DNA of 64,000 nt from VFMC01 sp040398525 (GCA_040398525.1 JBBATY010000016.1:1-64000), one strand, 5' to 3'; counted from the stretch's first letter, positions 8,449 to 17,504 are shown. The notes: a model not told the origin generated them from the letters alone. Program-made: numbers and translations.

Positions 8449-9462
8449 TCAGCCGACCGCGAGGAGTGCAGCCAGCAGCTCGGCCTCGTCGACGATCGCT
8501 GCACCGACGCACCGGTCGGCCGCTCCGTAGGTGAGGTAGATCGAGCCGTCGTCGTGCCGATGCGCGCCCTGGACGAACACGACGTTGTCGACATCGCCCT
8601 CTCGCTCCCAGTGCAGCTCGGGGGCCATGAGCGCGTCGGGAAGCATGGCGCGCACGCCGCCCGTGACCGGGTCGAGCAGGGCGACGTTCATCGTGTAGGC
8701 GCCGTAGCCGTTCCGCTCGTGGAAGAAGAGCAGCAGACCCTCGGTCGTGGCGATCGGTGGTGCACCAGCGCCGACGCCGAGCCCGTCGGGGCCCGGAGTG
8801 ATGATCGTGTGCCGGTCGAGCTCGGCGAGGTGGACGCTCCAGTAGTCGTCGCCTGCGTCCCACAGTTCGGCGAGCGAGTCGAACACCGCTACTTGCATGT
8901 TGGGGTGGATGCGGTGCATGAGGGCCACCCGCCCGTCGGCGAGCGAGAAGATCACCGCGTCCTTGTTGGCGACGGCGTCCGGGCCGAGGTGACGTCCTGT
9001 CGATGGGTCGAGGTGGAAGCGGCCGTCGGCGTACTCGAGGCGATGGGCGCCGATTCGCCACGGCGCGCCCGACTCGGGGTGGGGCAGCCGGGTGTAGGTC
9101 ATCACGATGTGCTCGTGGCCCGCCTCGTCGATGACCTGTACCCGCGGGTCCTCGAACGACCAGATGTCGTTCCCGTCGGCGGTGGCGAGCACGTACTCGA
9201 ACCGGTACTCGCGCCCGTCGGTGGAGGTGAGCACGACGATGTCGGAGACGTAGTCGTGGAAGCGCGCGCCCTCGCCATGGTTGCGGCTGTAGCCATCGCG
9301 GATCGCTCGTGCGAACAGGTGGTAGCGGCCGTCGCGGTGCAACAGTCCGGCGTTGAACACCGGCCCGTAGCCGGGGATCGTGCCGTGGTCGACCACGGGG
9401 CGATCGGCGACCCGACGGATCATCGTTCGGCTCGCAGAGGCAGGGGAGGGGTGGATCGGCAT
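8449..9462 (-). CDS. GH130-like glycoside phosphorylase/hydrolase
   Basis: 337-residue five-bladed beta-propeller protein of the GH130 type. Blade motifs include VFNAGLLHRDGRYHLFAR, then WSFEDPRVQVID, whose Asp corresponds to the general-acid aspartate of the family, and later VANKDAVIF and YLTYGAADRCVGAA. Family members phosphorolyse or hydrolyse beta-mannosides. It is more divergent than the second GH130 protein at 10780. The ATG at 9462 is tentative: there is no clear ribosome-binding site, and ATG codons at 9516 and 9423 are alternatives, the latter starting directly at the propeller. It is divergent from the release-factor-like gene across a region with a perfect inverted repeat. Confidence 0.75.
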   Translation of the reverse strand: MPIHPSPASASRTMIRRVADRPVVDHGTIPGYGPVFNAGLLHRDGRYHLFARAIRDGYSRNHGEGARFHDYVSDIVVLTSTDGREYRFEYVLATADGNDIWSFEDPRVQVIDEAGHEHIVMTYTRLPHPESGAPWRIGAHRLEYADGRFHLDPSTGRHLGPDAVANKDAVIFSLADGRVALMHRIHPNMQVAVFDSLAELWDAGDDYWSVHLAELDRHTIITPGPDGLGVGAGAPPIATTEGLLLFFHERNGYGAYTMNVALLDPVTGGVRAMLPDALMAPELHWEREGDVDNVVFVQGAHRHDDGSIYLTYGAADRCVGAAIVDEAELLAALLAVG

Positions 9463-9492
9463 CGGTGCAAGTGTTCCAGCACTGGGCGCCGC

Positions 9493-9517
9493 GATGTCGG
9501 CGGAACCGGCCGACATC
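9493..9517. promoter_or_regulatory. Perfect inverted repeat in the GH130/release-factor divergent region
   Basis: GATGTCGGC (9493-9501) and GCCGACATC (9509-9517) are exact reverse complements with a 7-nt spacer. Their position between two divergent starts (9462 and 9624) suggests an operator controlling the carbohydrate locus; no cognate regulator is visible. Confidence 0.45.
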
Positions 9518-9623
9518 CGTACCGCGTCAAGGGGCCAACGGCACCGCCGCCCGGGACGAGCGGTCCCCTTCGCACGACGGCCGACGCTGACGGATCGCGG
9601 TGAGCGCTCCATACCGTGCCGGC

Positions 9624-10769
9624 ATGAGCGTCGTCGCGATTCCAAGCCCCCCGACGATCACCCTCGCTCGCCTGGTGGAGTTGGCCAGGCGGTCCGAGTC
9701 GCCGGCGGTGTCGATCCACCTGCCGATCGATCGTCGCCACCCCGACAACCGCCACGAGCACGACACCCTCGACCGGCTCCTCGACCGGGCCCGGCACCTG
9801 CTCCACGATCCGCACAACGATGCCGAGCGCGTCCTGGCCCCGGCGTTGGAGGCGCTCGATCGCCGAGTGATCTGCGAGCACGGCGAGGGGCTGGCCTTCT
9901 TCCTCGGCCCAGGCTCGAGCACCGAGGTCGCGGTCGGCCTCCGACTCGAACCGCTGCTCGTCGTCGCGGATCGCTTCCAGGTGTCGCAACTGCTGCCGAG
10001 TGTCGATCGCAGCATCGGTGGCCACGTCCTGTCGCTCGACGTCGATCACGTGCGGTTGGAGCACATCGGTGGCGCGGCCCTCCACGAGTGCCAGGTGCCC
10101 GACCTACCCCGCTCGGTCGACGAGGCGCTGTGGTTCGAGCGCACCGAGCGACACTCCGGCTCGCACTCCGAAGGCTTCAGCGGTCGTGGTGCGGTGATGA
10201 GGCGCAGCCATGGGTCCGGCGCTCAGCAGGAGGACCGGAAGGCGCGGATCGAGCGGTTCCTCCACCTCGTCGATCACGCCGTGCTGCACCACGTCGGCGA
10301 CGACCGCAGCCACCCTCTGGTCGTCGCCGGCACCGGCCCGGTCGTCAGTCGCTACCGGACGCTCTCGCGTCACCCCTGGACCGTGGCGCTCGAAGTGGGC
10401 AGCCCGGTCCGTCTGCCCGACGACCAACTGCGGAGGCGGGTCGCAGAGGCGGTCGCTTCGCCGGACGGCATCGACGAGCTGCTCGAACGGCTGGGGGCTC
10501 GGTTGGGCACGGGTCTCGCCTCGACAGATCCTGTCGAGATCCTCGTCGCTGCATCGCAGGGTGCGGTCGCCGCGCTGCTCGTCGGATCGGTCGACCCGTG
10601 GTGGGCTGCCTGGCCGTCGACGACCGATCGGCTCGAGGCCTCGGGCGACGGCGCCGTCGACCTGATCAACCTGGCGGTGAGCGATGCGCTGCGCTCGAAC
10701 GCCACGGTCCACCTGGTTCCGGCCGAGCGCTTGCCCGCCGGTCCACTCGCAGCGATCTTCCGATACTGA
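9624..10769 (+). CDS. Bacterial archaeo-eukaryotic release factor (eRF1-like) family protein
   Basis: 381-residue protein resembling the bacterial eRF1-like release-factor family (baeRF). It has an N-terminal alpha/beta region with SVHLPIDRR-like strand, a central region after LSLDVDHVRLEHI, and a C-terminal half with VVAGTGPVVSRY and an RNase H-like VEILVAASQGAVAALLVG strand before AAIFRY. These proteins are presumed to act on ribosomes or RNA, but the function is not established. TACCGT sits exactly 12 nt before the ATG at 9624, supporting it over the GTG at 9600. The stop lies 10 bp before the second GH130 gene, so the two are probably co-transcribed, an unexpected pairing. Confidence 0.7.
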   Translation: MSVVAIPSPPTITLARLVELARRSESPAVSIHLPIDRRHPDNRHEHDTLDRLLDRARHLLHDPHNDAERVLAPALEALDRRVICEHGEGLAFFLGPGSSTEVAVGLRLEPLLVVADRFQVSQLLPSVDRSIGGHVLSLDVDHVRLEHIGGAALHECQVPDLPRSVDEALWFERTERHSGSHSEGFSGRGAVMRRSHGSGAQQEDRKARIERFLHLVDHAVLHHVGDDRSHPLVVAGTGPVVSRYRTLSRHPWTVALEVGSPVRLPDDQLRRRVAEAVASPDGIDELLERLGARLGTGLASTDPVEILVAASQGAVAALLVGSVDPWWAAWPSTTDRLEASGDGAVDLINLAVSDALRSNATVHLVPAERLPAGPLAAIFRY

Positions 10770-10779
10770 ACGGTGGCAC

Positions 10780-11754
10780 ATGGAACATCCCCACGACCCT
10801 CGCGAGTTGTTCCGGCGCTATCCGGGCAACCCGATCCTGCGCGGCCTCGACCTGCCGAAGATGGAGAACTCGGTGTTCAATCCCGGGGCGGTCGAGTTCG
10901 AGGGTGAGACGCTCCTGCTCGCCCGTGTCGAGGACCGCACGGGGCTGTCGCGACTCATGGTTGCGCGAAGCGTCGACGGCTACACGGGGTGGGTGATCGA
11001 GCCACATCGTTCGCTCGTCCCCGACAAGAGCTGGTGGGCCGAGCAGTGGGGGGTCGAAGACCCGCGGATCACCAAGATCGACGACCGGTACCAGATCCTC
11101 TACACGGGCTTCTCGAGCGCTGGGCCGGTGGTGTGTCGGGCGAGCACCACGGATTTCGTCACCTTCGAGCGCCACGGTGTGATGCAGGTGCCCGAGGACA
11201 AAGACGCTGCGCTGTTCCCGCGACGGGTGAACGGGCGGTTCGCCATGCTGCACCGACCCGTGCCGAACTTCCGCGAGCTCGGCGCCCACATCTGGATCTC
11301 GTGGAGCGAGGATCTCATCCACTGGGGTGATCCGTCACCGCTCATCGAGGCACGCCGAGGTGGGTGGTGGGATGCGAACAAGGTCGGCCTCGGCCCGCCC
11401 CCGATGGAGACTCCAGCGGGCTGGCTGGTGCTCTACCACGGGGTGCGCGTGACCGTGTCGGGATCGCTCTACCGGCTCGGCCTCGCCCTGCTCGACAAGG
11501 ACCACCCGGATCGGCTGATCGCCCGCGGCAACGAATGGGTCTTCGGGCCCTGCGCGCCGTACGAGATCGCCGGTGACGTACCCGATGTGGTGTTCCCGTG
11601 CGGGTGGGTGCTCGATGACGACGGCGACACCGTCCGGATGTACTACGGGGCTGCCGACAGCTGCGTCGCAGTGGCCACGGCGAGCCTCGAGGAGCTCTTG
11701 AACTACCTCTACATGCATCCCAGCAACGACGGTTCGACCGACCTTCGGGGCTGA
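10780..11754 (+). CDS. GH130 family glycoside phosphorylase
   Basis: 324-residue GH130 beta-propeller. The typical opening YPGNPIL is followed by SVFNPGAVEFEGETLLLAR, then WGVEDPRITKIDDRY with the catalytic Asp, then FPRRVNGRFAMLHRP and WWDANKVGLGPPP with the basic and aromatic residues that line the phosphate and sugar sites. GH130 phosphorylases reversibly cleave beta-mannosides to mannose 1-phosphate, so the enzyme may also work in synthesis. The phosphorylase call is favoured because the basic blade motifs (RHP-like and GxxK-like) are kept, but phosphorylases and hydrolases are hard to separate by eye. It follows the release-factor-like gene by 10 bp and precedes the GT4 gene by 43 bp. 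Confidence 0.82.
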   Translation: MEHPHDPRELFRRYPGNPILRGLDLPKMENSVFNPGAVEFEGETLLLARVEDRTGLSRLMVARSVDGYTGWVIEPHRSLVPDKSWWAEQWGVEDPRITKIDDRYQILYTGFSSAGPVVCRASTTDFVTFERHGVMQVPEDKDAALFPRRVNGRFAMLHRPVPNFRELGAHIWISWSEDLIHWGDPSPLIEARRGGWWDANKVGLGPPPMETPAGWLVLYHGVRVTVSGSLYRLGLALLDKDHPDRLIARGNEWVFGPCAPYEIAGDVPDVVFPCGWVLDDDGDTVRMYYGAADSCVAVATASLEELLNYLYMHPSNDGSTDLRG

Positions 11755-11797
11755 TGGTCCCTGTCGGCCGACGGGGTGGTGCTGCTCCGATGGGGGC

Positions 11798-13042
11798 ATG
11801 ACAGCGACGCTCTCTTCGATGGATGTCTCCGCCGGGCCCCGACCCGGCCGAGCGGGCCTCTCCGTGGCGATGGTCGGGACCTTCCCGCCCACCGAGTGCG
11901 GTCTGGCCACCTTTGCCGCAGCGCTCGGCGAGGCGCTCGGACGGGTGGCATCGACCGACCCGGACGGCCCGTGCCGATGCGGGGTCGTCGAGGTGGTCGA
12001 CTCCCGGCGACTCGCCCGCGACGAGGTGGTGTTCCAGGTCGAGCGGGGTGACGCCCGCTCGCTCGATGCCGCCTCGGACTGGCTGAACGGATTCGACGTC
12101 GTCGTGGTCCAGCACGAGTACGGCATCTTCGGTGGGCCCGACGGCGACGAGGTGCTGCGGATCCTCTCGGGTGTGCTCCGCCCCGTCGTGACGGTCCTGC
12201 ACACCGTCCTCGACGCGCCGAACCACAGACAGCAGGCGATCGTCGAGGAGCTCGCCCGCCGCTCGGAGGCAGTCGTGGTGATGACCGAGGCGGCCCGGGC
12301 TCGACTGCTTGAACGGTTCGCCGTCGACCGCGATCGTGTGGTGCTCATTCCCCACGGGGCCCACGAAAACCGCTCGTCGGGCCTCGAGCGGGTCCGCCGT
12401 GGTGCTCCGACCGTGCTGACCTGGGGGCTGCTCGGGCCGGGAAAGGGCATCGAGGTCGGCATCGACGCGATGGCGCTGCTGCGCTCGATGATCCCCGCTC
12501 CGCGGTATGTCGTCGCGGGCCAGACCCATCCCAAGGTGCGGGCTGCGTCCGGGGAGGCCTATCGGCAGTCGCTGATCGCTCGTGCTCGTCACAACGGCAT
12601 TCCCCACCTGGTCGAGTTCGATGACAGCTACCGCGACCTCGACTCGTTGAAGGTGCTCATCCGCAGCGCCGACGTGGTGCTGCTGCCCTATGAGTCCCGC
12701 GACCAGGTGACATCGGGTGTGCTGATCGAGGCGGTCGCCTCACGCAAGCCGGTGGTGGCCACAGACTTCCCCCACGCCCGCGAGCTACTCGGCTCGGGTG
12801 CCGGGATCGTCGTACCCCACGATGATCCGGAGGCGACAGCGGTCGCCGTCGGCCGCGTGCTGCGCGACCACCGTCTGGCCCGGCAGATGGCCGACGAGGC
12901 GGCCAGAGTGTCGGCCCCGATGATGTGGGACGCAGTAGCCCGCCGGTACCTGGCCCTACTCAGGGGGCTGGTCGCCGTCGCGGGTGCCGTCGGCGCACTC
13001 GGGCACCGCGCCGCCGCGCCACCGAACGGGTTCGTGGCGTGA
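11798..13042 (+). CDS. GT4 family glycosyltransferase
   Basis: 414-residue GT-B fold glycosyltransferase. The N-terminal domain starts with VAMVGTFPPTECGLATFAAAL, typical of GT4, and contains VVVQHEYGIFGGPDGDEVL. The C-terminal nucleotide-sugar domain has VLTWGLLGPGKGIEVGIDAM and the donor-site region VLLPYESRDQVTSGVLIEAV. It probably transfers mannose or glucose from a sugar nucleotide. The stop codon overlaps the GTG of the next gene by 4 bp (GTGA), so it is translationally coupled to a six-hairpin-type protein; in some bacteria the two are parts of one polypeptide, as far as I recall. Together with GH130 neighbours it suggests synthesis and turnover of one glycan. Confidence 0.83.
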   Translation: MTATLSSMDVSAGPRPGRAGLSVAMVGTFPPTECGLATFAAALGEALGRVASTDPDGPCRCGVVEVVDSRRLARDEVVFQVERGDARSLDAASDWLNGFDVVVVQHEYGIFGGPDGDEVLRILSGVLRPVVTVLHTVLDAPNHRQQAIVEELARRSEAVVVMTEAARARLLERFAVDRDRVVLIPHGAHENRSSGLERVRRGAPTVLTWGLLGPGKGIEVGIDAMALLRSMIPAPRYVVAGQTHPKVRAASGEAYRQSLIARARHNGIPHLVEFDDSYRDLDSLKVLIRSADVVLLPYESRDQVTSGVLIEAVASRKPVVATDFPHARELLGSGAGIVVPHDDPEATAVAVGRVLRDHRLARQMADEAARVSAPMMWDAVARRYLALLRGLVAVAGAVGALGHRAAAPPNGFVA

Positions 13043-14112
13043 GCGCGACGGTGGAAGCCGGGTGGCGTACCGGGGCGAATTTCGCCCATCTCTGCCGGCT
13101 CAGCACCGCCAAGGGCGTGTTCGAGCACTGCGAGGGGGCGATCCCGCGGCCGGAGTGCGGATACTGCACCGACGATGTCGCGCGGGCACTGCTCGCCGTG
13201 GCACGAGAGCCCGTAACCGCAGGCCCGGAAAGCCGCACACTCACCTCGCTCGCCCACGCGTACCTTGGCTTCCTGGTCGACGCCTACCGGGGTGACGGGC
13301 GGTTCGCGAATCGACGTCATCTCGGCGGCCGCTGGCTCGACGGCGAGACGTTCGACATCGCAGGCGACGACCAGCTCGCCGACGCGAGCGGTCGCGCCAT
13401 CTGGGCGCTCGGCGAGGCGTCTGTCGGCCTGGCCGACGCTGGCCAGCGACGTCTGGCCAGCCAGCTCTTCGACGAGGCATGCCGGTTCCGCAGCCCGTGG
13501 CCCCGCTCGACCGCCTTCGCTGTCCTCGGTGCTGGTGCCGTCGCATCGGCCGACCCGAGCCACGTGGGTGCAGCGATGCTGCTGGCCGATGCGGCCCAGC
13601 TCGTGACCGGGTGGTCGATGGGGCTGGAGAGCTCCGGCTGGCCGTGGCCCGAGCCACGCCTCACCTACGCCAATGCCGTGCTGCCGGAGATGCTGCTCGT
13701 CCTGGGCAGGGAGTTGCGCCTCGACACCTTCGTCGACGAAGGTCTTCGCCAGCTCGGCTGGCTCGCCGACGTCGATACCGCTCCCGGCGGCTGGCTGAGC
13801 GTGACACCTGTCGGCGGATGGGGATCAGGTGAGCCCCGCCCGGGCTTCGACCAACAACCGATCGAGGTGGCTGCCCTCGCCGACGCGAGCGCGACAGCGT
13901 GGACGCTGACCCGCGACCCACAGTGGATCGACGTCCTGGTGCGGTGCGGGGACTGGTTCCTCGGCCACAACGACAGCGCCACCGTGATGGTCGACGTCCG
14001 CAGTGGCGCCGGGTTCGACGGGCTCACCCCCGAGGGGCGCAACGAGAACTGCGGTGCCGAGTCGACCATCGCCGCGATCACGACCCTGCAGTGGGCGCGG
14101 CTGGTCGCCTAG
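13039..14112 (+). CDS. Six-hairpin-type carbohydrate-active protein coupled to GT4
   Basis: 357-residue protein rich in alpha helices, with the N-terminal signature LSTAKGVFEHCEGAIPRPE followed by CGYCTDDVARALL. This signature belongs to a domain often found at the C-terminus of bacterial GT4 proteins and resembling six-hairpin glycosidases (GH88/105/127-like barrel). A later segment GFDQQPIEVAALADASATAW and the closing GRNENCGAESTIAAI are also typical. Its enzymatic role is not established. The GTG start at 13039 overlaps the preceding stop, which decides the start. A glycosidase, lyase or acceptor-binding role is possible; the tight coupling argues that it acts on the GT4 product. Confidence 0.65.
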   Translation: MSATVEAGWRTGANFAHLCRLSTAKGVFEHCEGAIPRPECGYCTDDVARALLAVAREPVTAGPESRTLTSLAHAYLGFLVDAYRGDGRFANRRHLGGRWLDGETFDIAGDDQLADASGRAIWALGEASVGLADAGQRRLASQLFDEACRFRSPWPRSTAFAVLGAGAVASADPSHVGAAMLLADAAQLVTGWSMGLESSGWPWPEPRLTYANAVLPEMLLVLGRELRLDTFVDEGLRQLGWLADVDTAPGGWLSVTPVGGWGSGEPRPGFDQQPIEVAALADASATAWTLTRDPQWIDVLVRCGDWFLGHNDSATVMVDVRSGAGFDGLTPEGRNENCGAESTIAAITTLQWARLVA

Positions 14113-14145
14113 CGTGCGCCCCGAGCGGCGAGCATGGGGGGCCCG

Positions 14146-14667
14146 ATGACCGATCATCCGGAGAACTACGAAGACGTCACGGTCTACGGCCTCGACGCCG
14201 ACGTCGAGGAGCAGTTGTTGCTCGCCCACAACGAGTGCACCTTCATTTGGTCGAACAAGGAGGGGTGGCCGGTCGGGGTGATCATGTCGTACGTGTGGCG
14301 CAACGGCCGCTTCTGGCTCACTGCATCGGGCCAACGGGCGCGAATCGCCGCGGTACGTCGCGATCCTCGGGTCTGCATCGTGGTGACGTCGACGGGCTCG
14401 CCCCTGCCGCGCAACAAGGCGATCACCTGGAAGGGCACCTGCACGGTGCACGACGATCGGGAAACCCTCGAGTGGTTCTACCGCGAGCTCGCCGATGCGT
14501 TGTACGGCGAGCACCGGACCATGGCCGACGCATTCGTCGAGTTCCTCGACTCACCGCGCCGGGTCGTGCTCGAGATCGAGCCCACCCAGCGCATCGGGTA
14601 CGACGGGGCCAAGATGGGGCGGGCCACCAAGGAGTGGATGGCTACGCGGATCGACCACGACGGCTGA
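14146..14667 (+). CDS. Pyridoxamine 5'-phosphate oxidase-like FMN/F420-binding split-barrel protein
   Basis: 173-residue split beta-barrel protein. The strand-turn pattern (LAHNECTFIWSNKEGWPVGV, FWLTASGQRARIAAVRRDPR, VCIVVTSTG) matches the PNPOx-like group that binds FMN or coenzyme F420 and reduces or oxidises small molecules. It ends in a helical tail IGYDGAKMGRATKEWM. There are two in-frame ATGs; the one at 14146 is preferred because a run of six G at 14136-14141 sits four bases ahead of it. It is probably a cytosolic flavin or F420-dependent oxidoreductase; the substrate cannot be inferred. Confidence 0.75.
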   Translation: MTDHPENYEDVTVYGLDADVEEQLLLAHNECTFIWSNKEGWPVGVIMSYVWRNGRFWLTASGQRARIAAVRRDPRVCIVVTSTGSPLPRNKAITWKGTCTVHDDRETLEWFYRELADALYGEHRTMADAFVEFLDSPRRVVLEIEPTQRIGYDGAKMGRATKEWMATRIDHDG

Positions 14668-14737
14668 GTCGCCTTCGGACATCTGGCCCCACCCGGTTCG
14701 GTCCACCGTGGCAGACGGTGGGGAGTACCATGTGGCG

Positions 14738-15142
14738 ATGGCGACCATCCTGGCGCACATCACCGTCAAACCGGGTGAGGAGCAGCGCTTCGAGGCGCTC
14801 GCCAGGAGCCTGTACGTCGACACTCACGCCCGCGAGACACAGGTGGTGCGCTACGAGTACTGGCGCGGTGCCGACGCCGGGTCGTACTACACGCTGCTGT
14901 CGTTCGCGGACGCCGCAGCATTCTGGGCCCACCAGGTGAGCGATCACCACGAGGAGGCTGCAGCGGCCCTCGGCGAGGTCCTCGCAAGCGTGCGCCTCGA
15001 GTGGGTCGACCCGCTCGACGGTGCCAGCCCACTGCCGCCCACCGCCGCGCAGGATGTCGCAATCGACGCCGACGAGGCAACCCGTCGGGCGGCGCGTCTG
15101 TTCGCCCCTCGCATCGCCGCATGGTGGTCCGAACAGTCCTGA
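14738..15142 (+). CDS. Antibiotic biosynthesis monooxygenase-domain protein
   Basis: 134-residue protein with a ferredoxin-like ABM fold in its first 90 residues (MATILAHITVKPGEEQRFEAL, VVRYEYWRGADAGSYYTLLSFADAAAFWAH) and a short C-terminal helical extension. Such proteins are cofactor-free oxygenases or dimeric small-ligand-binding proteins. TACCAT at 14726 lies 12 nt before the ATG, suggesting leaderless transcription. The gene stands between the split-barrel protein and a carotenoid oxygenase and may take part in the same oxidation pathway, but no direct link is visible. Confidence 0.65.
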   Translation: MATILAHITVKPGEEQRFEALARSLYVDTHARETQVVRYEYWRGADAGSYYTLLSFADAAAFWAHQVSDHHEEAAAALGEVLASVRLEWVDPLDGASPLPPTAAQDVAIDADEATRRAARLFAPRIAAWWSEQS

Positions 15143-15231
15143 CCCACACCGTCTCCGACCGATCAACAGTCAGCCAGCCAGCAGCCAGCCAGCAACCAGA
15201 CCGAACCACCGCTATGAATGGGGAACCAGCC

Positions 15232-16581
15232 ATGACCGCTCTCGATGACGCACCCGCCTCCGACCTTCCGTTCCACCTGAAGGGCAACTACGCCCCGGTG
15301 TTCGACGAGGTGACGATCACCGACTTGCAGGTGACCGGCTCGATCCCCACCGAACTGGCCGGCCGCTACCTGCGCAACGGCTCGAACCCCCAGACGGGCG
15401 CCTCGAACCACTGGTTCTTCGGCGACGGAATGGTGCACGGCATCCGCCTGCGCGACGGCAAGGCCGAGTGGTACCGCAACCGCTACGTCCGCACCACCAA
15501 GTTGGCCAAGGGCATCGAGGCCACCGACCCCGAGGCGATGTTCGACCCCACGGCGAGTGCGGCGAACACCCATGTGATCGGCCACGCCGGCCGGATCTGG
15601 GCCCTCGAAGAGGGGCACTTCCCGTATGAGTTGTCGCCCGAGCTCGAGACGCTCGGGTGCGACGACTTCGGCGGGAAGCTCACCACTGCGTTCACGGCGC
15701 ACCCGAAGATCTGCGCCGAGACCGGTGAGATGCACTTCTTCGGCTACTCGCCGCTGCCGCCGTACCTGACGTACCACGTGCTGAGCGCGTCCGGTGAGCT
15801 GGTGCACAGCGAGCCGATCAGCGTGCCGAAGGGCACGATGATGCACGACTTCATGATCACGCGCGAGCACGCCATCTTCATGGACCTGCCGGTCGTGTTC
15901 GACCTCGACAACATGGCGTCGGGTGTGCCGCTGAAGTGGGACGACAACTACGGAGCCCGCATCGGCATCACACCGCGCATGGGCCGCGACAGCGAGACCA
16001 AGTGGTTCGAGGTCGACCCGTGCTACGTGTTCCACCCCCTGAACGCCTACGTCGACGGCTCGAAGGTCGTGTGCGACGTCGGTCGCCACTCGCACATGTG
16101 GCGCACGTCGATGGACGACTTCGCGCCGTGCTACCTGTACCGCTGGACGTTCGACCTCGAGACGGGCGCCGTGACGGAGACCCAGCTCGACGACCGGGCT
16201 CACGCGTTCCCCCGTGTCGACGAGCGCCTCGTCGGCCTGCGGCACCGCTACGGCTGGGTGGCTGCAGCGCGCACCGAGACCGGCGACTTCGGCGAGCCCG
16301 GTGTGCTGCTGAAGTACGACGTCGAGGCGGGCACCACCGAGGTGCACGACTTCGGACCGGACGCCTACCCGGGTGAGTTCGTGTTCGTCCCGGCCAGCGA
16401 CGCAGCAGCCGAGGACGAGGGCTGGGCGATGGGTCTGGTCTACCGCCGCAGCACCGACACCTCCGAGCTCGTCATCCTCGACGGCCGCGACATGGCGGCC
16501 GCCCCGGTGGCCACGGTGCACCTGCCGCGGCGCGTGCCGTTCGGCTTCCACGGCAGCTGGGTCGACGACGCGACCCTCTAG
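15232..16581 (+). CDS. Carotenoid oxygenase (carotenoid cleavage dioxygenase family)
   Basis: 449-residue seven-bladed propeller enzyme of the carotenoid/apocarotenoid/stilbene cleavage family. The four iron-binding histidines are all present: His157 (TAHPK), His205 (MMHDF), His268 (FHPLNAY) and His440 (GFHGSW). The N-terminal LAGRYLRNGSNPQ and WFFGDGMVHGIRL motifs are canonical. It cleaves a double bond of a carotenoid, stilbene or lignostilbene-type substrate with O2. The ATG at 15232 is preferred to 15214 because GGGGA lies seven bases ahead. A CAGC-rich tract precedes it (15170-15195). A second member of the family lies at 46409-47773. Confidence 0.9.
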   Translation: MTALDDAPASDLPFHLKGNYAPVFDEVTITDLQVTGSIPTELAGRYLRNGSNPQTGASNHWFFGDGMVHGIRLRDGKAEWYRNRYVRTTKLAKGIEATDPEAMFDPTASAANTHVIGHAGRIWALEEGHFPYELSPELETLGCDDFGGKLTTAFTAHPKICAETGEMHFFGYSPLPPYLTYHVLSASGELVHSEPISVPKGTMMHDFMITREHAIFMDLPVVFDLDNMASGVPLKWDDNYGARIGITPRMGRDSETKWFEVDPCYVFHPLNAYVDGSKVVCDVGRHSHMWRTSMDDFAPCYLYRWTFDLETGAVTETQLDDRAHAFPRVDERLVGLRHRYGWVAAARTETGDFGEPGVLLKYDVEAGTTEVHDFGPDAYPGEFVFVPASDAAAEDEGWAMGLVYRRSTDTSELVILDGRDMAAAPVATVHLPRRVPFGFHGSWVDDATL

Positions 16582-16631
16582 GCCACCGTGCAACCCGACG
16601 ATCGGTCGGCGATCGTCGACGTGACGACACC

Positions 16632-17504
16632 ATGACGACGACGGTCACCCTGACAGGGACAGGCGTCCCTCACTCGGCGCCCGGGCGAGCCGGTGCCGGA
16701 GTGTTGGTCCGCCGCGGGGCTGTGGCGCTCCAGTTCGACGCCGGCAGGGCCACCACGCTCCGGCTCGCCGAGGCCGGGGTCCCGCCACATGCACTCACAG
16801 CACTGTTCGTCACCCATGTGCACAGCGACCATCTGACCGGTCTGCCCGATGTGGCCCTGACCCGATGGGTGATGCAGCAACTCCATCGCACGGGTCCGCT
16901 CACCGTGGTGGCTGCCGAAGGGGTCGCAGCGCGGTTCGTTCAACGGATGCTCGAGCCCTACGACGACGACATCCATGTGCGACGCGAGCACACCGGAGCG
17001 CCCGAACCACAGGTCGATCTGCGCACCTTTGCAGTGCCCGCCGACCCGACCGTCGTCTGGACGAGCGACGACGGAGACGTCCGCGTCACCGCCATGCAGG
17101 TCCGCCACGAACCGGTGCCCGAGGCGGTGGCGTACCGAGTCGACACACCCGACGGCGCCGTGGTGATCTCCGGCGACACACGCGTATGCCAGGAGGTCGA
17201 ACGACTCAGCGCAGGCGCCGACGTCCTCGTTCACGAGGCCTGCAGATCCGACGCGATGGCAGCGGCGATCGCCGGCACGGTGTTGGAGCGGATCTTCGAC
17301 TACCACGCCGACACGGTGAAACTCGGCGCGATGGCCGAGCGCGCCGGGATCCCGCATCTCGTCCTCACCCACCTCATCCCGCAGCCGAGCACCCCGTACG
17401 ACGAGGAGCGCTTCGCCTCCGATGTCCGCCGAGGCGGCTACTCGGGGCGGCTCAGCGTCGGGCGCGACCTGCTCACCGTCGAGATCGGCGACAGCACCGG
17501 CTGA
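16632..17504 (+). CDS. MBL-fold metallohydrolase, RNase Z-like (paralogue)
   Basis: 290-residue metallo-beta-lactamase-fold protein related to the one at 6331-7152: shared features are the LTGTG opening, AGRATTLRL, the zinc motif THVHSDHLTGLPDV followed by ALTRWVM, and a C-terminal DYHADTV with VLTHLIPQP. Metal ligands are complete. It follows the carotenoid oxygenase by 50 bp on the same strand, so co-transcription is possible. Its role could be hydrolysis of a lactone or ester made by neighbouring oxygenases; that is inference. RNase Z function is unlikely given two such copies here. Confidence 0.78.
   Translation: MTTTVTLTGTGVPHSAPGRAGAGVLVRRGAVALQFDAGRATTLRLAEAGVPPHALTALFVTHVHSDHLTGLPDVALTRWVMQQLHRTGPLTVVAAEGVAARFVQRMLEPYDDDIHVRREHTGAPEPQVDLRTFAVPADPTVVWTSDDGDVRVTAMQVRHEPVPEAVAYRVDTPDGAVVISGDTRVCQEVERLSAGADVLVHEACRSDAMAAAIAGTVLERIFDYHADTVKLGAMAERAGIPHLVLTHLIPQPSTPYDEERFASDVRRGGYSGRLSVGRDLLTVEIGDSTG

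Noticed and set aside
7339..9603. 754-codon plus-strand frame over the acyltransferase and GH130 genes
   Set aside because: It overlaps two well-supported genes in other frames and has Arg/Gly-rich composition without domains.
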